DNA of 13,529 nucleotides. Origin: an uncultured Eubacteriales bacterium (lineage in GTDB: Bacteria; Bacillota; Clostridia; UBA1381). Both the position numbers and the translations under genes were made by a program. Within the stretch, counting starts at the first letter, position 1. Each line of letters starts with the position of its first letter. Below, in pieces: positions 1 through 6,517 of this stretch. The stretch covers positions 1 through 13,529 of the forward strand of contig CAJKHT010000073.1 in assembly GCA_905199755.1 (NCBI GenBank), in the 5' to 3' direction. A model generated the notes under the pieces. The model did not search any database. It was given only the letters and a program-made list of their open reading frames with translations, and had not been told where the DNA came from.

Positions 1-2
1 AA

Positions 3-266
3 TGGAAAAGGGATAATTCAAAGGAATACCCTAAAATTCACCCCACGCAAAAGCCGGTATCTGTATTAAAAAGACTGATAGAAATATTTACAGATGAGGG
101 TGATGTTGTTATAGACCCTGTTGCCGGAAGCGGTACGACATTAAGAGCGGCGGCGGAGCTGGGACGGAATGCATACGGATTTGAGATACAAAAGGATTTT
201 TATACCAAAGCACAGGAGCAAATGTTAAAGAATATTAAATTCTACAGACAGGAAAGTTTGATTTAA
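3..266 (+). CDS. DNA methyltransferase, C-terminal part (5' truncated by window)
   Basis: This reading frame is open from the first bases and ends at TAA 264-266, giving the last 87 residues of a site-specific DNA methyltransferase. It would transfer a methyl group from S-adenosylmethionine to an amino group of adenine or cytosine. Two signatures are visible. HPTQKP at about residues 13-18 is the stretch that precedes the SAM-binding region in N4/N6 enzymes. DPVAGSGTT at about residues 39-47 is a form of the DPFxGSGTT motif I, with V in place of the usual F. Motif I near the C-terminus implies a beta-class motif order, so the catalytic DPPY-type motif lies upstream of this window. Its place just before the late genes suggests a phage-borne enzyme that protects phage DNA from host restriction or mimics host methylation. 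The target site cannot be read from this fragment. Confidence 0.9.
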   Translation, partial: WKRDNSKEYPKIHPTQKPVSVLKRLIEIFTDEGDVVIDPVAGSGTTLRAAAELGRNAYGFEIQKDFYTKAQEQMLKNIKFYRQESLI

Positions 267-283
267 GTGTATAGGAGGGCAAT

Positions 284-697
284 ATGACGGTTAAGGAATG
301 GCTGAACAAAGGCAGAAAGATAAACATTGAATTACAGCAGTTGAGAGAGGAACGCAAACAGGCGTTTGATTTAGCCTGTAATTGTACCTCATGCCCCTCC
401 GGTGAAAAGGTGCAGAGCAGTCAGAAAAATACAACCGACATGAAATATGCGGCTTATACTGAATATGCGTCAATTATAGACCAAAAGGAATTTGAGCTGC
501 TTGTACACAGAAGCCGTATGCGCAGAATGATTAATATGCTGGATAACCCTACATACAGGACTTTACTTTCACTGCGGTATATTAATTGCAAGACATGGGA
601 GCAGATTGCAGAGGATATGCACTACAGTTATGTGCATATAGTACATAGATTGCACCCTATGGCTTTGAATGAAGTTAATAAATATTATCTTGAATAA
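284..697 (+). CDS. Phage late regulator, sigma-70 region 4-like (DUF1492/ArpU type)
   Basis: This 137-residue protein starts at ATG 284, seven or so bases after a strong AGGAGGG site. The N-terminal half is charged and helical with a Cys cluster (CNCTSC, about residues 32-37). The C-terminal part, about residues 85-130 (RTLLSLRYINCKTWEQIAED followed by a basic recognition helix), matches the helix-turn-helix of sigma-70 region 4. Small proteins of this build sit at the boundary between early and late genes in many Firmicutes phages and are thought to activate late transcription. The position here fits exactly: a promoter-like element with repeats begins at its stop codon and the packaging genes follow. 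Family assignment is by pattern. Activator function is inferred from family and location. Confidence 0.75.
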   Translation: MTVKEWLNKGRKINIELQQLREERKQAFDLACNCTSCPSGEKVQSSQKNTTDMKYAAYTEYASIIDQKEFELLVHRSRMRRMINMLDNPTYRTLLSLRYINCKTWEQIAEDMHYSYVHIVHRLHPMALNEVNKYYLE

Positions 698-732
698 TGT
701 AATAGAATGTAACATAGTTTCCGTGATATAAT
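696..732 (+). promoter_or_regulatory. Candidate late promoter with phased AATGTAA repeats
   Basis: A perfect -10 hexamer TATAAT lies at 727-732. The -35 position at 17-bp spacing (704-709, AGAATG) is poor. The heptamer AATGTAA occurs at 696-702, 706-712 and 730-736. The first two are exactly one helical turn apart and cover the -35 region; the third overlaps the -10. A good -10, a bad -35 and direct repeats over the -35 suggest an activator-dependent promoter. The sigma-region-4-like protein encoded just upstream is the obvious candidate activator. Confidence 0.5.
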
Positions 733-810
733 GTAAAATGTGGAAAGGTACAAAAAAAGTTTTTGTATACGGGTTTTCATAACATGATTCCTTTTTGGAT
801 TTTTCGGAAT

Positions 811-840
811 AAGCGTACACAATCGGGTGTGCGCTTTTTT
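811..840 (+). terminator. Intrinsic terminator upstream of terS
   Basis: Arm AAGCGTACAC (811-820) pairs with GTGTGCGCTT (827-836) with one G-U pair. The loop is AATCGG and a T run covers 835-840. It lies between the candidate late promoter and the terminase genes. It therefore either ends early transcription or acts as an attenuator that late transcription must pass. Confidence 0.8.
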
Positions 841-875
841 CGTGCATTATTGTTTTCGGGAGGTGAGGAAGAAAA

Positions 876-1304
876 ATGTCAAGAGGACATCCGAGGAAAT
901 TTAAAAGCGGTCAAGAGTTGATTAATTTATTCAGTGATTTCTGCAATGACATAGTAGCAAGTGATTACGACCGCATACCATCGCAAACAGAGTTTTGCAA
1001 ATGGCTTGAACAGAAGAAAGCGGAGACAGACCGCAAGACAATATACAATGCGCTCAATAAATACTTCCCCACTGTAAAAAAGGATTTTGAGCGGTTGCAA
1101 AGCGACTTAATCGCACAGGGCGGAATGCTCGGCAAATATCAAAGCACCATGTCCATATTCGTGCTGAAAAACTGGTGCAAATGGGCGGACAAGCCAACGG
1201 AGGAAACAGACACAGGCAATGACAAGCTTGTACAGAGCATAGAACGCTTAACGGATATAATCGCAACTCCGACAACGCAGAGAAAGGTTGAGGACTTTGA
1301 ATGA
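876..1304 (+). CDS. terS: Terminase small subunit
   Basis: This 142-residue protein starts at ATG 876 behind a strong GGGAGGTGAGG site (858-868). It resembles the small-terminase/DNA-packaging family that begins with a short basic segment (GHPRKFKSGQELINLFSDF) and continues with an HTH-like helical region (about residues 38-70). A late hydrophobic helix follows at about 94-105 (SIFVLKNWCKWADK), like the IFxLKNxxGW stretch common in these proteins. The small subunit recognises phage DNA at the start of packaging and regulates the large subunit motor. It overlaps the next gene, the large subunit, by several bases, so the two are probably translationally coupled. Assignment rests on motif pattern plus position directly before TerL. 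Confidence 0.85.
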   Translation: MSRGHPRKFKSGQELINLFSDFCNDIVASDYDRIPSQTEFCKWLEQKKAETDRKTIYNALNKYFPTVKKDFERLQSDLIAQGGMLGKYQSTMSIFVLKNWCKWADKPTEETDTGNDKLVQSIERLTDIIATPTTQRKVEDFE

Positions 1305-2577
1305 TATAGCGCCTTTAAGTGAAAATCAAAAGCAATATTTACGCAGAGTAAAAAGCAGCTGGTTCAATGTGGCAGAGGGCGGAAAACGCGGAGGTAAAAA
1401 CGTATTGAATACCCTCGCTTACTGTCTGACGATTGAAAACCACCCCGACAGGCTGCACCTTGTGGCAGGGGTAAGCCAATCAGCCGCAAGCATAAACATA
1501 CTTGACTGTGACGGCTATGGACTTACAAACTATTTTGAGGGGCGATGCCGAGAGGGCAAGTTTAAGGATAAAAACTGCGTATACGTAAATACGGCAACGG
1601 GTGAAAAAATAATCCTTATTGCCGGCGGCGGCAAAAAGGGCGATGAACGGTATATCAAGGGAAACACATACGGAACGGCATACATAACCGAAGCGAACGA
1701 GTGTGCGGAAAGCTTTATCAAAGAAGTATTTGACCGTACATTATCATCGAATGACCGTAAAATATTCCATGATTTGAACCCGAAAGCACCGACACATTGG
1801 TATTATTCCGAAATACTGGAATTTCACGAAAAAGCACAGGCAAAGGACAGAAGCTACGGCTACAATTACGGACACTTTACAATAGCGGACAATCTGAGTA
1901 TATCCGATGAAAAGCTCCGCAAAACGCTCACGACCTACGAAAAGGGCACAGTATGGTATGACAGGGATATAAAAGGCTTACGCAGAACGGCGGACGGCAT
2001 TGTATTCAAGGGCTTTGCAGAGCATACGGAAAATTATATTATATCTGCAAAGGAAATGCCCAAAGGCTTTAAATGGGCGGCGATAGGCTTTGACATAGGC
2101 GGCAATGGCAGTGCTTATGCCATGACGTGTGCGGCGCAGGGTTATGACGGAGTTGTATATATATTGCGCAGCAGAAAGAAGCAGGCACAGGAGCTGCCGA
2201 TGTCGGAGGTTGAAAGCTTTGTATTTGATTTTATAGACGGCATAGAAAAGGATTACGGCTTGCGTGTAACGGATATAAACTGTGACCATTCGGACGTTAT
2301 TATAAACACGCTTAACGAAAAGCGTTATATATTCGGGAAAACATACAAACCGCCGTTGGAGGACAGACCGTTTCTGTTTTCTCTGCTTATGGCGCAAGGG
2401 CGGTTCAAGCTTGCACAGGGCGAATGCGATGACTTGATAAACGAGTTGCAAAACTTAGTTTATGACGATAAAGAGGAAAAGCCGATAGTGCTTGATGACG
2501 GAAGTATGCAGATTGACACATGGGACAGTCTGACATATGCGGTGTCGGGCGATTGGCACTATTTAAACGAGGGGTGA
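1297..2577 (+). CDS. terL: Terminase large subunit (packaging ATPase-nuclease)
   Basis: This protein is the packaging motor: an N-terminal ATPase pumps DNA into the prohead and a C-terminal RNase H-like nuclease cuts the concatemer. There is no early in-frame ATG. I prefer TTG 1297 (426 residues) because AAAGG lies nine bases upstream; TTG 1288 (429 residues) would have no spacing from that site. From TTG 1297, a Walker A-like GGKRGGKN is at residues 28-35 and a Walker B/catalytic Glu segment YGTAYITEANE at 125-135. The nuclease signature GFDIGGNGSAY has D266, a second acidic cluster DHSD is at 330-333, and the C-terminal DTWD at 407-410 supplies another acidic position. The Walker A loop ends in Asn, not the usual Ser/Thr. 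The protein is close to full length for the PBSX-like TerL group. The portal gene follows after only four bases. Confidence 0.93.
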   Translation: MNDIAPLSENQKQYLRRVKSSWFNVAEGGKRGGKNVLNTLAYCLTIENHPDRLHLVAGVSQSAASINILDCDGYGLTNYFEGRCREGKFKDKNCVYVNTATGEKIILIAGGGKKGDERYIKGNTYGTAYITEANECAESFIKEVFDRTLSSNDRKIFHDLNPKAPTHWYYSEILEFHEKAQAKDRSYGYNYGHFTIADNLSISDEKLRKTLTTYEKGTVWYDRDIKGLRRTADGIVFKGFAEHTENYIISAKEMPKGFKWAAIGFDIGGNGSAYAMTCAAQGYDGVVYILRSRKKQAQELPMSEVESFVFDFIDGIEKDYGLRVTDINCDHSDVIINTLNEKRYIFGKTYKPPLEDRPFLFSLLMAQGRFKLAQGECDDLINELQNLVYDDKEEKPIVLDDGSMQIDTWDSLTYAVSGDWHYLNEG

Positions 2578-2581
2578 TGAT

Positions 2582-3976
2582 TTGAAAGACGTATTAAATA
2601 CATTTTGGTACAATCTTATGCAGCGGCTGAACAACAAAATAAATCAATATCTAAACAAACATTCGGACAATAACAGAGAAATGGCGGCAGCGGATATGGA
2701 TAAAATCAATTTTTTTCTTATGGTTTTAAAATGCGTATTAAATCGTGTGCTGATGGATTGCAAGTTTGATGTCATATCGGGCAGCACACAGGCTGACCCG
2801 CTGAAAGAGGCGGTTAAAAACTTAAATGACAACGCATACAAAATCGGCGGCTATATGCTCGGCGGCTCAAACACTCCCGATAACAAGTCGGAATGTTGGG
2901 CGATACTGATTGACAAGCAGTGCGGCATACATCATTTTATGAGCGGCAGTGAAGTATGTATAACGGCAAAATCGGGCGAACACATAACCGACTGCTATAT
3001 GATATGGAACAGTGTAATGTACAACAACAAGCCATATTTGCTGTGCCGCCGTCATACACTCGATGATAACGGCACCTTGACAATACGGTTTTTTATTGCC
3101 GATGAAACGGCAAGAGAAGTAAACGCTGATATCCCCGAATGGAACAGCTTTTTATATATGTTTGACGATGAGGGCGCAAGACAGCGAAAGACGATTGTTA
3201 TTCCCCATGCGAATCATATCGGGTTCGGGCGGTATAAATCGCCTGTGCTGTGTCTGACGGACGATACATACGGAAAGGCATTAAATTTCGGCTGCGGAAA
3301 AATAGAGGAACAGCTACAGCATACGCTTGACATGATACGTCTTGAATTTAAGGCAACGCAAACAAAGCTGTTTCCCGATGAAAGCATTGTAAGAAAGTAC
3401 GACAAAAACGGCAATCCGCTTAAAGCATGGGTTATGGACGAATACATATATCCGACAAAGCCGAAGCTGAAAGACGGAAACGTTACAAAGCTTATAGATT
3501 ACTTCTCCCCCGAAATACGTACAAGTGCATATTTCGGCTTGCTTACACAGCAGTTGGAGCAGTATCAGGCAATAATGGGTGTGCAGGAGCTTATAACGCA
3601 TGAGCAGACCACAAACAGCGCAACGGCAACGGAGATTAAGAGCAGTAATATAAATAACATCGCACTTGAAAAGAGTATCAGAGCGGCAATATCAAAGGGC
3701 AATGAGGAAACCTTAAAGGCTGACGGACTGTATTACGGTATACGTGAGGATTTGTGGAGCTATGACGAAACATGGAAAGACATTTACGAGGACGAACAGC
3801 AAACCTTGCAGAATAATATTACAATGGTTAACAGCGGCGGACAGTCACAGAGGGATTTAATAAAATATTGGTTCCCGACATTTACCGATGAACAGGTTGA
3901 TGAAAAGCTTGCGGAAATCAATGCCGAAAAGGAAAACAACGTAAACAAAGGTATAGAGGATATGCTCAATATGTGA
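2582..3976 (+). CDS. Portal protein (SPP1 gp6-like)
   Basis: This 464-residue protein is placed between TerL and the minor capsid protein, the invariable portal position. The portal forms the twelve-subunit ring at one capsid vertex through which DNA enters and leaves and to which the connector binds. Visible features are an N-terminal helical stretch, a beta-rich middle (about residues 100-220, with repeated YMIWNS/YLLCRR-type strands), and a helical stem/crown region (about 250-400) containing LEQYQAIMGVQEL. The C-terminal tail is acidic and Asn-rich. The start is TTG 2582, preceded by GAGGGGTGAT at good spacing; the first ATG in frame is about 12 codons later and has no comparable site. 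TerL stops at 2577, so coupling is likely. SPP1-like family membership is by pattern and length. Confidence 0.88.
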   Translation: MKDVLNTFWYNLMQRLNNKINQYLNKHSDNNREMAAADMDKINFFLMVLKCVLNRVLMDCKFDVISGSTQADPLKEAVKNLNDNAYKIGGYMLGGSNTPDNKSECWAILIDKQCGIHHFMSGSEVCITAKSGEHITDCYMIWNSVMYNNKPYLLCRRHTLDDNGTLTIRFFIADETAREVNADIPEWNSFLYMFDDEGARQRKTIVIPHANHIGFGRYKSPVLCLTDDTYGKALNFGCGKIEEQLQHTLDMIRLEFKATQTKLFPDESIVRKYDKNGNPLKAWVMDEYIYPTKPKLKDGNVTKLIDYFSPEIRTSAYFGLLTQQLEQYQAIMGVQELITHEQTTNSATATEIKSSNINNIALEKSIRAAISKGNEETLKADGLYYGIREDLWSYDETWKDIYEDEQQTLQNNITMVNSGGQSQRDLIKYWFPTFTDEQVDEKLAEINAEKENNVNKGIEDMLNM

Positions 3977-3990
3977 GGTGCGGCAGATAA

Positions 3991-5616
3991 ATGTACAATC
4001 CCGAAAAATTAGAGAAATACGCACAGATAATATATGACCGCTACGAATATTTCAACAATTACACGCTTGAAACGATTGCAAGGCGCATAAAGGCAACGGG
4101 GCAGTTGTCGGCGGCAGACCGACAGGCATTGAAGAACATAGCCGACATAACGGGCGATATGGACGCAATCACAAAAAAGCTTGCGGAAATTACCCGAATG
4201 AACATAGCCGATATTGAAAGGATATATACGCAGGTTGTAACGGACGGTGTAAATACGTATAAGCCGCTGTATGATTTTAAGGGCATGAATTTTGTGCCGT
4301 TTGAACAAAATGAATTTGCGAAACAGCTTGTACGAAACTGGGCAATACAAACATCGGAAACAATGCTTAATTTAAGCCGTACGAAAGCGCTATGCTTTGA
4401 TAAGACGGATATATTCGGCAATGTAACGGGAAGTATACCGCTTGAGGGGGCTTTTGAAACGGCAATTTCGGAGGCGGTGCAGGCGGTATCGAGCGGTACA
4501 GCGGATTTTAATACGGCAATGACAAAAACGATTGAAAGGCTCGGCGGCAGCGGTGTAAAGGTCCAATATGCAAGCGGTGTCAATCGTTCGCTGTCTGTTA
4601 TGATACGTCAGAATATTCTGTACGGTGCAAAGCAATCGGCACAGGCATATGATGAATATATCGGGGAAAAGTTAGATTGTGACGGCTTTGAGGTGGACGC
4701 ACACAGCGGCTGCCGACCGACACATGAGTTTATGCAGGGTAAAATGTATTCGTATAACGGCGAAAAGACCGTTGACAATGTGACCTATGAGGACGGTGCG
4801 GATGCCTTAAAGGCTTTGAATGATTACGGCTGTCTGCACTTTAAAACCGATGTTATATTGGGTGTTTCCTCCCCGAGGTATTCCGATGAGGAATTGGAGC
4901 AGATACGCAGGGAAACAAAGGAATTGCTTGAATATGACGGCAAGAAGAAAACGCTTTACGAATGGAAGCAGACACAGCGTAAAATCGAAAGGTCGGTACG
5001 GACGGAACAGCAAAAGGCAAATATGTTCAGAACTGCCGGAAACAATATAAAAGCCAAGGAGTGTGAAGCAAGGGTAAAAGCCTATCGGAATAAATATGAT
5101 GATATGTGCCGTAAGGTCGGACTTACACCGCACCTCGAAAGAATGAGGGTGTATAACGGTGTTGACAATTTCGGTAAAAGTGGTATAATTGAAAGAAAAG
5201 GATTGCCCGAGGTACAAGATGTGCATTACATAGGAAAAATCGATAGAAATATTTATAAATGCGTGACGGACAAAAAAATTCTTACCGACGATGTCGTTAT
5301 TACGAATAATCGAATAGAACATATAATTGAACGCAGAGGACAAAAGTTTTACGATAAATACAACGGTATATTTTCGGAAATTATATCAAATCCCGATTAT
5401 ATATTCAAAGATAAAATGGAAAATACGGCTATTGTCTGCAAACAATGTACAGCTGATGAGGTTTCTATAAATATTGTGCTAAGATTAATAGTTGAGGGTG
5501 AAAACGAAAATTATAAAAATTCCATTATTACCGCAATCGGAGAAAGCAATAAACGATTTGAACAGAGGTTAAGAAATAATAAAATATTGTATAAAAACAT
5601 TGACAAAAAGGGATAA
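3991..5616 (+). CDS. Minor capsid protein 2 with C-terminal BECR-type nuclease-like domain
   Basis: This 541-residue protein starts at ATG 3991 after GAGGTGCGG. Residues 1 to about 330 look like the minor capsid protein 2/SPP1 gp7-like group, which binds the portal inside the prohead and is ejected with or guides DNA. A diagnostic stretch is CRPTHEFMQGKMYSYNG followed by DYGCLHFKTDVILGVSSPRY. Residues about 330-405 are a charged helical linker. From about residue 411 a separate domain begins (IGKIDRNIYK, then RIEHIIERR at 441-449 and SIITAI at 511-516). This order resembles the phage-associated Barnase/EndoU/ColicinE5/RelE-like (PBECR) toxin domains found fused to phage head proteins. The DNA for this domain is visibly more AT-rich than the head part, suggesting separate origin. 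Nuclease activity is inferred and the catalytic residues are not proven. The domain could be injected with DNA or act in the infected cell. Confidence 0.85.
   Translation: MYNPEKLEKYAQIIYDRYEYFNNYTLETIARRIKATGQLSAADRQALKNIADITGDMDAITKKLAEITRMNIADIERIYTQVVTDGVNTYKPLYDFKGMNFVPFEQNEFAKQLVRNWAIQTSETMLNLSRTKALCFDKTDIFGNVTGSIPLEGAFETAISEAVQAVSSGTADFNTAMTKTIERLGGSGVKVQYASGVNRSLSVMIRQNILYGAKQSAQAYDEYIGEKLDCDGFEVDAHSGCRPTHEFMQGKMYSYNGEKTVDNVTYEDGADALKALNDYGCLHFKTDVILGVSSPRYSDEELEQIRRETKELLEYDGKKKTLYEWKQTQRKIERSVRTEQQKANMFRTAGNNIKAKECEARVKAYRNKYDDMCRKVGLTPHLERMRVYNGVDNFGKSGIIERKGLPEVQDVHYIGKIDRNIYKCVTDKKILTDDVVITNNRIEHIIERRGQKFYDKYNGIFSEIISNPDYIFKDKMENTAIVCKQCTADEVSINIVLRLIVEGENENYKNSIITAIGESNKRFEQRLRNNKILYKNIDKKG
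5162..5189 (+). promoter_or_regulatory. Candidate internal promoter before the nuclease-like domain
   Basis: TTGACA (5162-5167) and TATAAT (5184-5189) both match consensus exactly, with a 16-bp spacer. They lie inside the minor capsid gene at the border of its C-terminal domain. Downstream, GAGG (5209-5212) sits eight bases before an in-frame GTG at 5221, which would give a 131-residue free domain. The hexamers also encode protein, so coincidence is possible. Confidence 0.4.
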
Positions 5617-5628
5617 TTGTGATATTAT
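5600..5628 (+). promoter_or_regulatory. Sigma-70/sigma-A promoter for a small RNA
   Basis: TTGACA (5600-5605) is followed by a 17-bp spacer and TATTAT (5623-5628), five of six bases matching TATAAT. It overlaps the last codons of the minor capsid gene. Transcription would start near 5635, immediately ahead of the structured region. Confidence 0.7.
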
Positions 5629-5634
5629 AAACAT

Positions 5635-5785
5635 ATAGTAAAGTTGTCTGTTTGAGGTGGTAAATTTCGTAGCGACCACGCGCCGATGGTACGACAAGAG
5701 ATATAATCTCTGAGAGATGCAGGAGGATGCTACGCCTGCCAAACAGCAATGTGGATAAAGGGATTGCATATGCAGTCCCTTTTCT
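5635..5785 (+). ncRNA. Candidate pseudoknotted small RNA
   Basis: About 150 bases between a near-consensus promoter and an intrinsic terminator, with no credible reading frame. The helices found by eye nest as a compact domain. P1 is CTGTTTG (5648-5654) with CAAACAG (5740-5746). P2 is CGTAGCG (5668-5674) with TGCTACG (5728-5734). P3 is ACCA (5675-5678) with TGGT (5687-5690). P4 is AGAGAT (5697-5702) with ATCTCT (5706-5711). P5 is GCAGG (5719-5723) with CCTGC (5735-5739). P5 crosses P2, because the P5 loop holds the 3' strand of P2, which makes a pseudoknot. A second GAGAT (5714-5718) can compete for the P4 arm. I do not recognise an RNA family. It could be a regulatory RNA, an RNA partner of the nearby nuclease-like domain, or a known class I failed to recall. 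Confidence 0.6.
5757..5785 (+). terminator. Intrinsic terminator of the small RNA
   Basis: An 11-bp stem pairs 5757-5767 with 5772-5782 (AAAGGGATTGC with GCAGTCCCTTT, one G-U pair) around an ATAT loop. TTTTCT follows from 5780. It would end the small RNA about 150 bases after its promoter. Confidence 0.65.
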
Positions 5786-5806
5786 ATACCCAAAATTCAA
5801 TAAATC

Positions 5807-5833
5807 AAGAACAGTTTACACTGTTCTTTTTTT
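5807..5833 (+). terminator. Second intrinsic terminator before the scaffold gene
   Basis: A 9-bp perfect stem AAGAACAGT (5807-5815) with ACTGTTCTT (5820-5828) surrounds a TTAC loop and is followed by an unbroken T run to 5833. It is the strongest stop signal in this gap and closes off the minor capsid/small-RNA unit. Confidence 0.85.
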
Positions 5834-5844
5834 ATACATAAAAT
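5815..5844 (+). promoter_or_regulatory. Possible promoter for scaffold and major capsid genes
   Basis: TTTACA (5815-5820) and TAAAAT (5839-5844) each match consensus at five of six positions, with an 18-bp spacer. The -35 lies inside the preceding terminator hairpin. It could restart transcription after the two terminators. From here to 5910 the only other structure is a short hairpin, CGTGG/CCACG at 5879-5894. Confidence 0.35.
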
Positions 5845-5923
5845 TCGTCAGATGATAAGACGTAAAACAGTCAAGTCGCGTGGGCGATACCACGTAAAAA
5901 AACGTAGACAGGAGAGGAAAAAC

Positions 5924-6505
5924 ATGAAAAGAGAAGAAATCAAGGCAATTTTTGCAGACGCAACCGCCGAGCAGCTTGATGCTGTGATGAAACTGAACAA
6001 TGCGGACATTGAAAAGGACAAAGGAAAGCTTACGGCGCTTGAAACCGAATTAAACGAGAAAAAGACAGCCTTTGATAACCTTACTACCGAATTTGAGCAG
6101 TTAAGGGCGAGCAATGCAAGCGCGGAGGACTACAAAACAAAGTTCGAGGACTTGCAAAAAGACATTGCTGAAAAGGAAAAAGCCGCCAAAGCAGAAAAGG
6201 AAAAAGCGGAACGGGAAGCGAACATTTTAAGCCGATACGAGGCGGCGGCGGTCGGAAAAGACGGCAAACCGCTTGAATGGTCGCACGAAGCTGTAAAAGC
6301 CGATTACCTGCGCAAATTTACCGAAGCGTTATCCGATAAGGATAACGAGGACAAATCTGACACGGACATTTTTAATGCGCTTACAAAGGACGATGGCGGA
6401 GCATTTAAAACACCCTCCGCACAGAATGTATTCGGCGGTGCCGGCGGTATATCCGGTGAAGCTTTTGACGATGCAAAAATAAATGCAATTATGGGAATAA
6501 AATAA
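5924..6505 (+). CDS. Phage scaffold protein (GP20-like)
   Basis: This 193-residue, highly charged helical protein sits immediately upstream of the major capsid gene, the usual scaffold position. Scaffolds guide capsid subunits into a prohead and are then lost or degraded. About residues 20-110 are heptad-like and rich in Lys, Glu and Ala (IEKDKGKLTALETELNEKKT; AEKEKAAKAEKEKAEREA), so a long coiled coil is expected. The C-terminal third holds a Gly-rich stretch (NVFGGAGGISGEAFDD) and ends in a short helix, as in the phage minor structural GP20 family. The start is ATG 5924, seven bases after AGGAGAGG (5910-5917). An upstream in-frame ATG at 5852 lacks a ribosome binding site and would add a basic leader unlike the family. 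Confidence 0.85.
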   Translation: MKREEIKAIFADATAEQLDAVMKLNNADIEKDKGKLTALETELNEKKTAFDNLTTEFEQLRASNASAEDYKTKFEDLQKDIAEKEKAAKAEKEKAEREANILSRYEAAAVGKDGKPLEWSHEAVKADYLRKFTEALSDKDNEDKSDTDIFNALTKDDGGAFKTPSAQNVFGGAGGISGEAFDDAKINAIMGIK

Positions 6506-6517
6506 GGAGTGAATTAA

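Noticed and set aside
3327..3356. Promoter from TTGACA at 3327-3332 in the portal gene
   Set aside because: No acceptable -10 hexamer at 15-19 bp downstream.
4059..5343. Long minus-strand reading frames opposite the minor capsid gene
   Set aside because: No ribosome sites, no recognisable domains, and they mirror the coding frame of a clear phage gene.
5657..5713. 18-codon reading frame from GTG 5657 inside the small RNA
   Set aside because: No ribosome site upstream, very short, and fully covered by predicted RNA helices.
5635..5785. tRNA or tmRNA-like gene
   Set aside because: No cloverleaf, no T-loop GTTCGANTC motif and no CCA end could be found in the region.
5569..5800. Minus-strand reading frames across the small RNA region
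   Set aside because: They cross the terminators and the structured region and lack ribosome sites; they look like the reverse complement of structured RNA.
5727..5855. 42-codon reading frame starting at ATG 5727 directly after AGGAGG
   Set aside because: The AGGAGG touches the ATG with no spacer, so initiation is unlikely; the frame runs through two terminators; and the AGGAGG lies in the pseudoknot hairpin.
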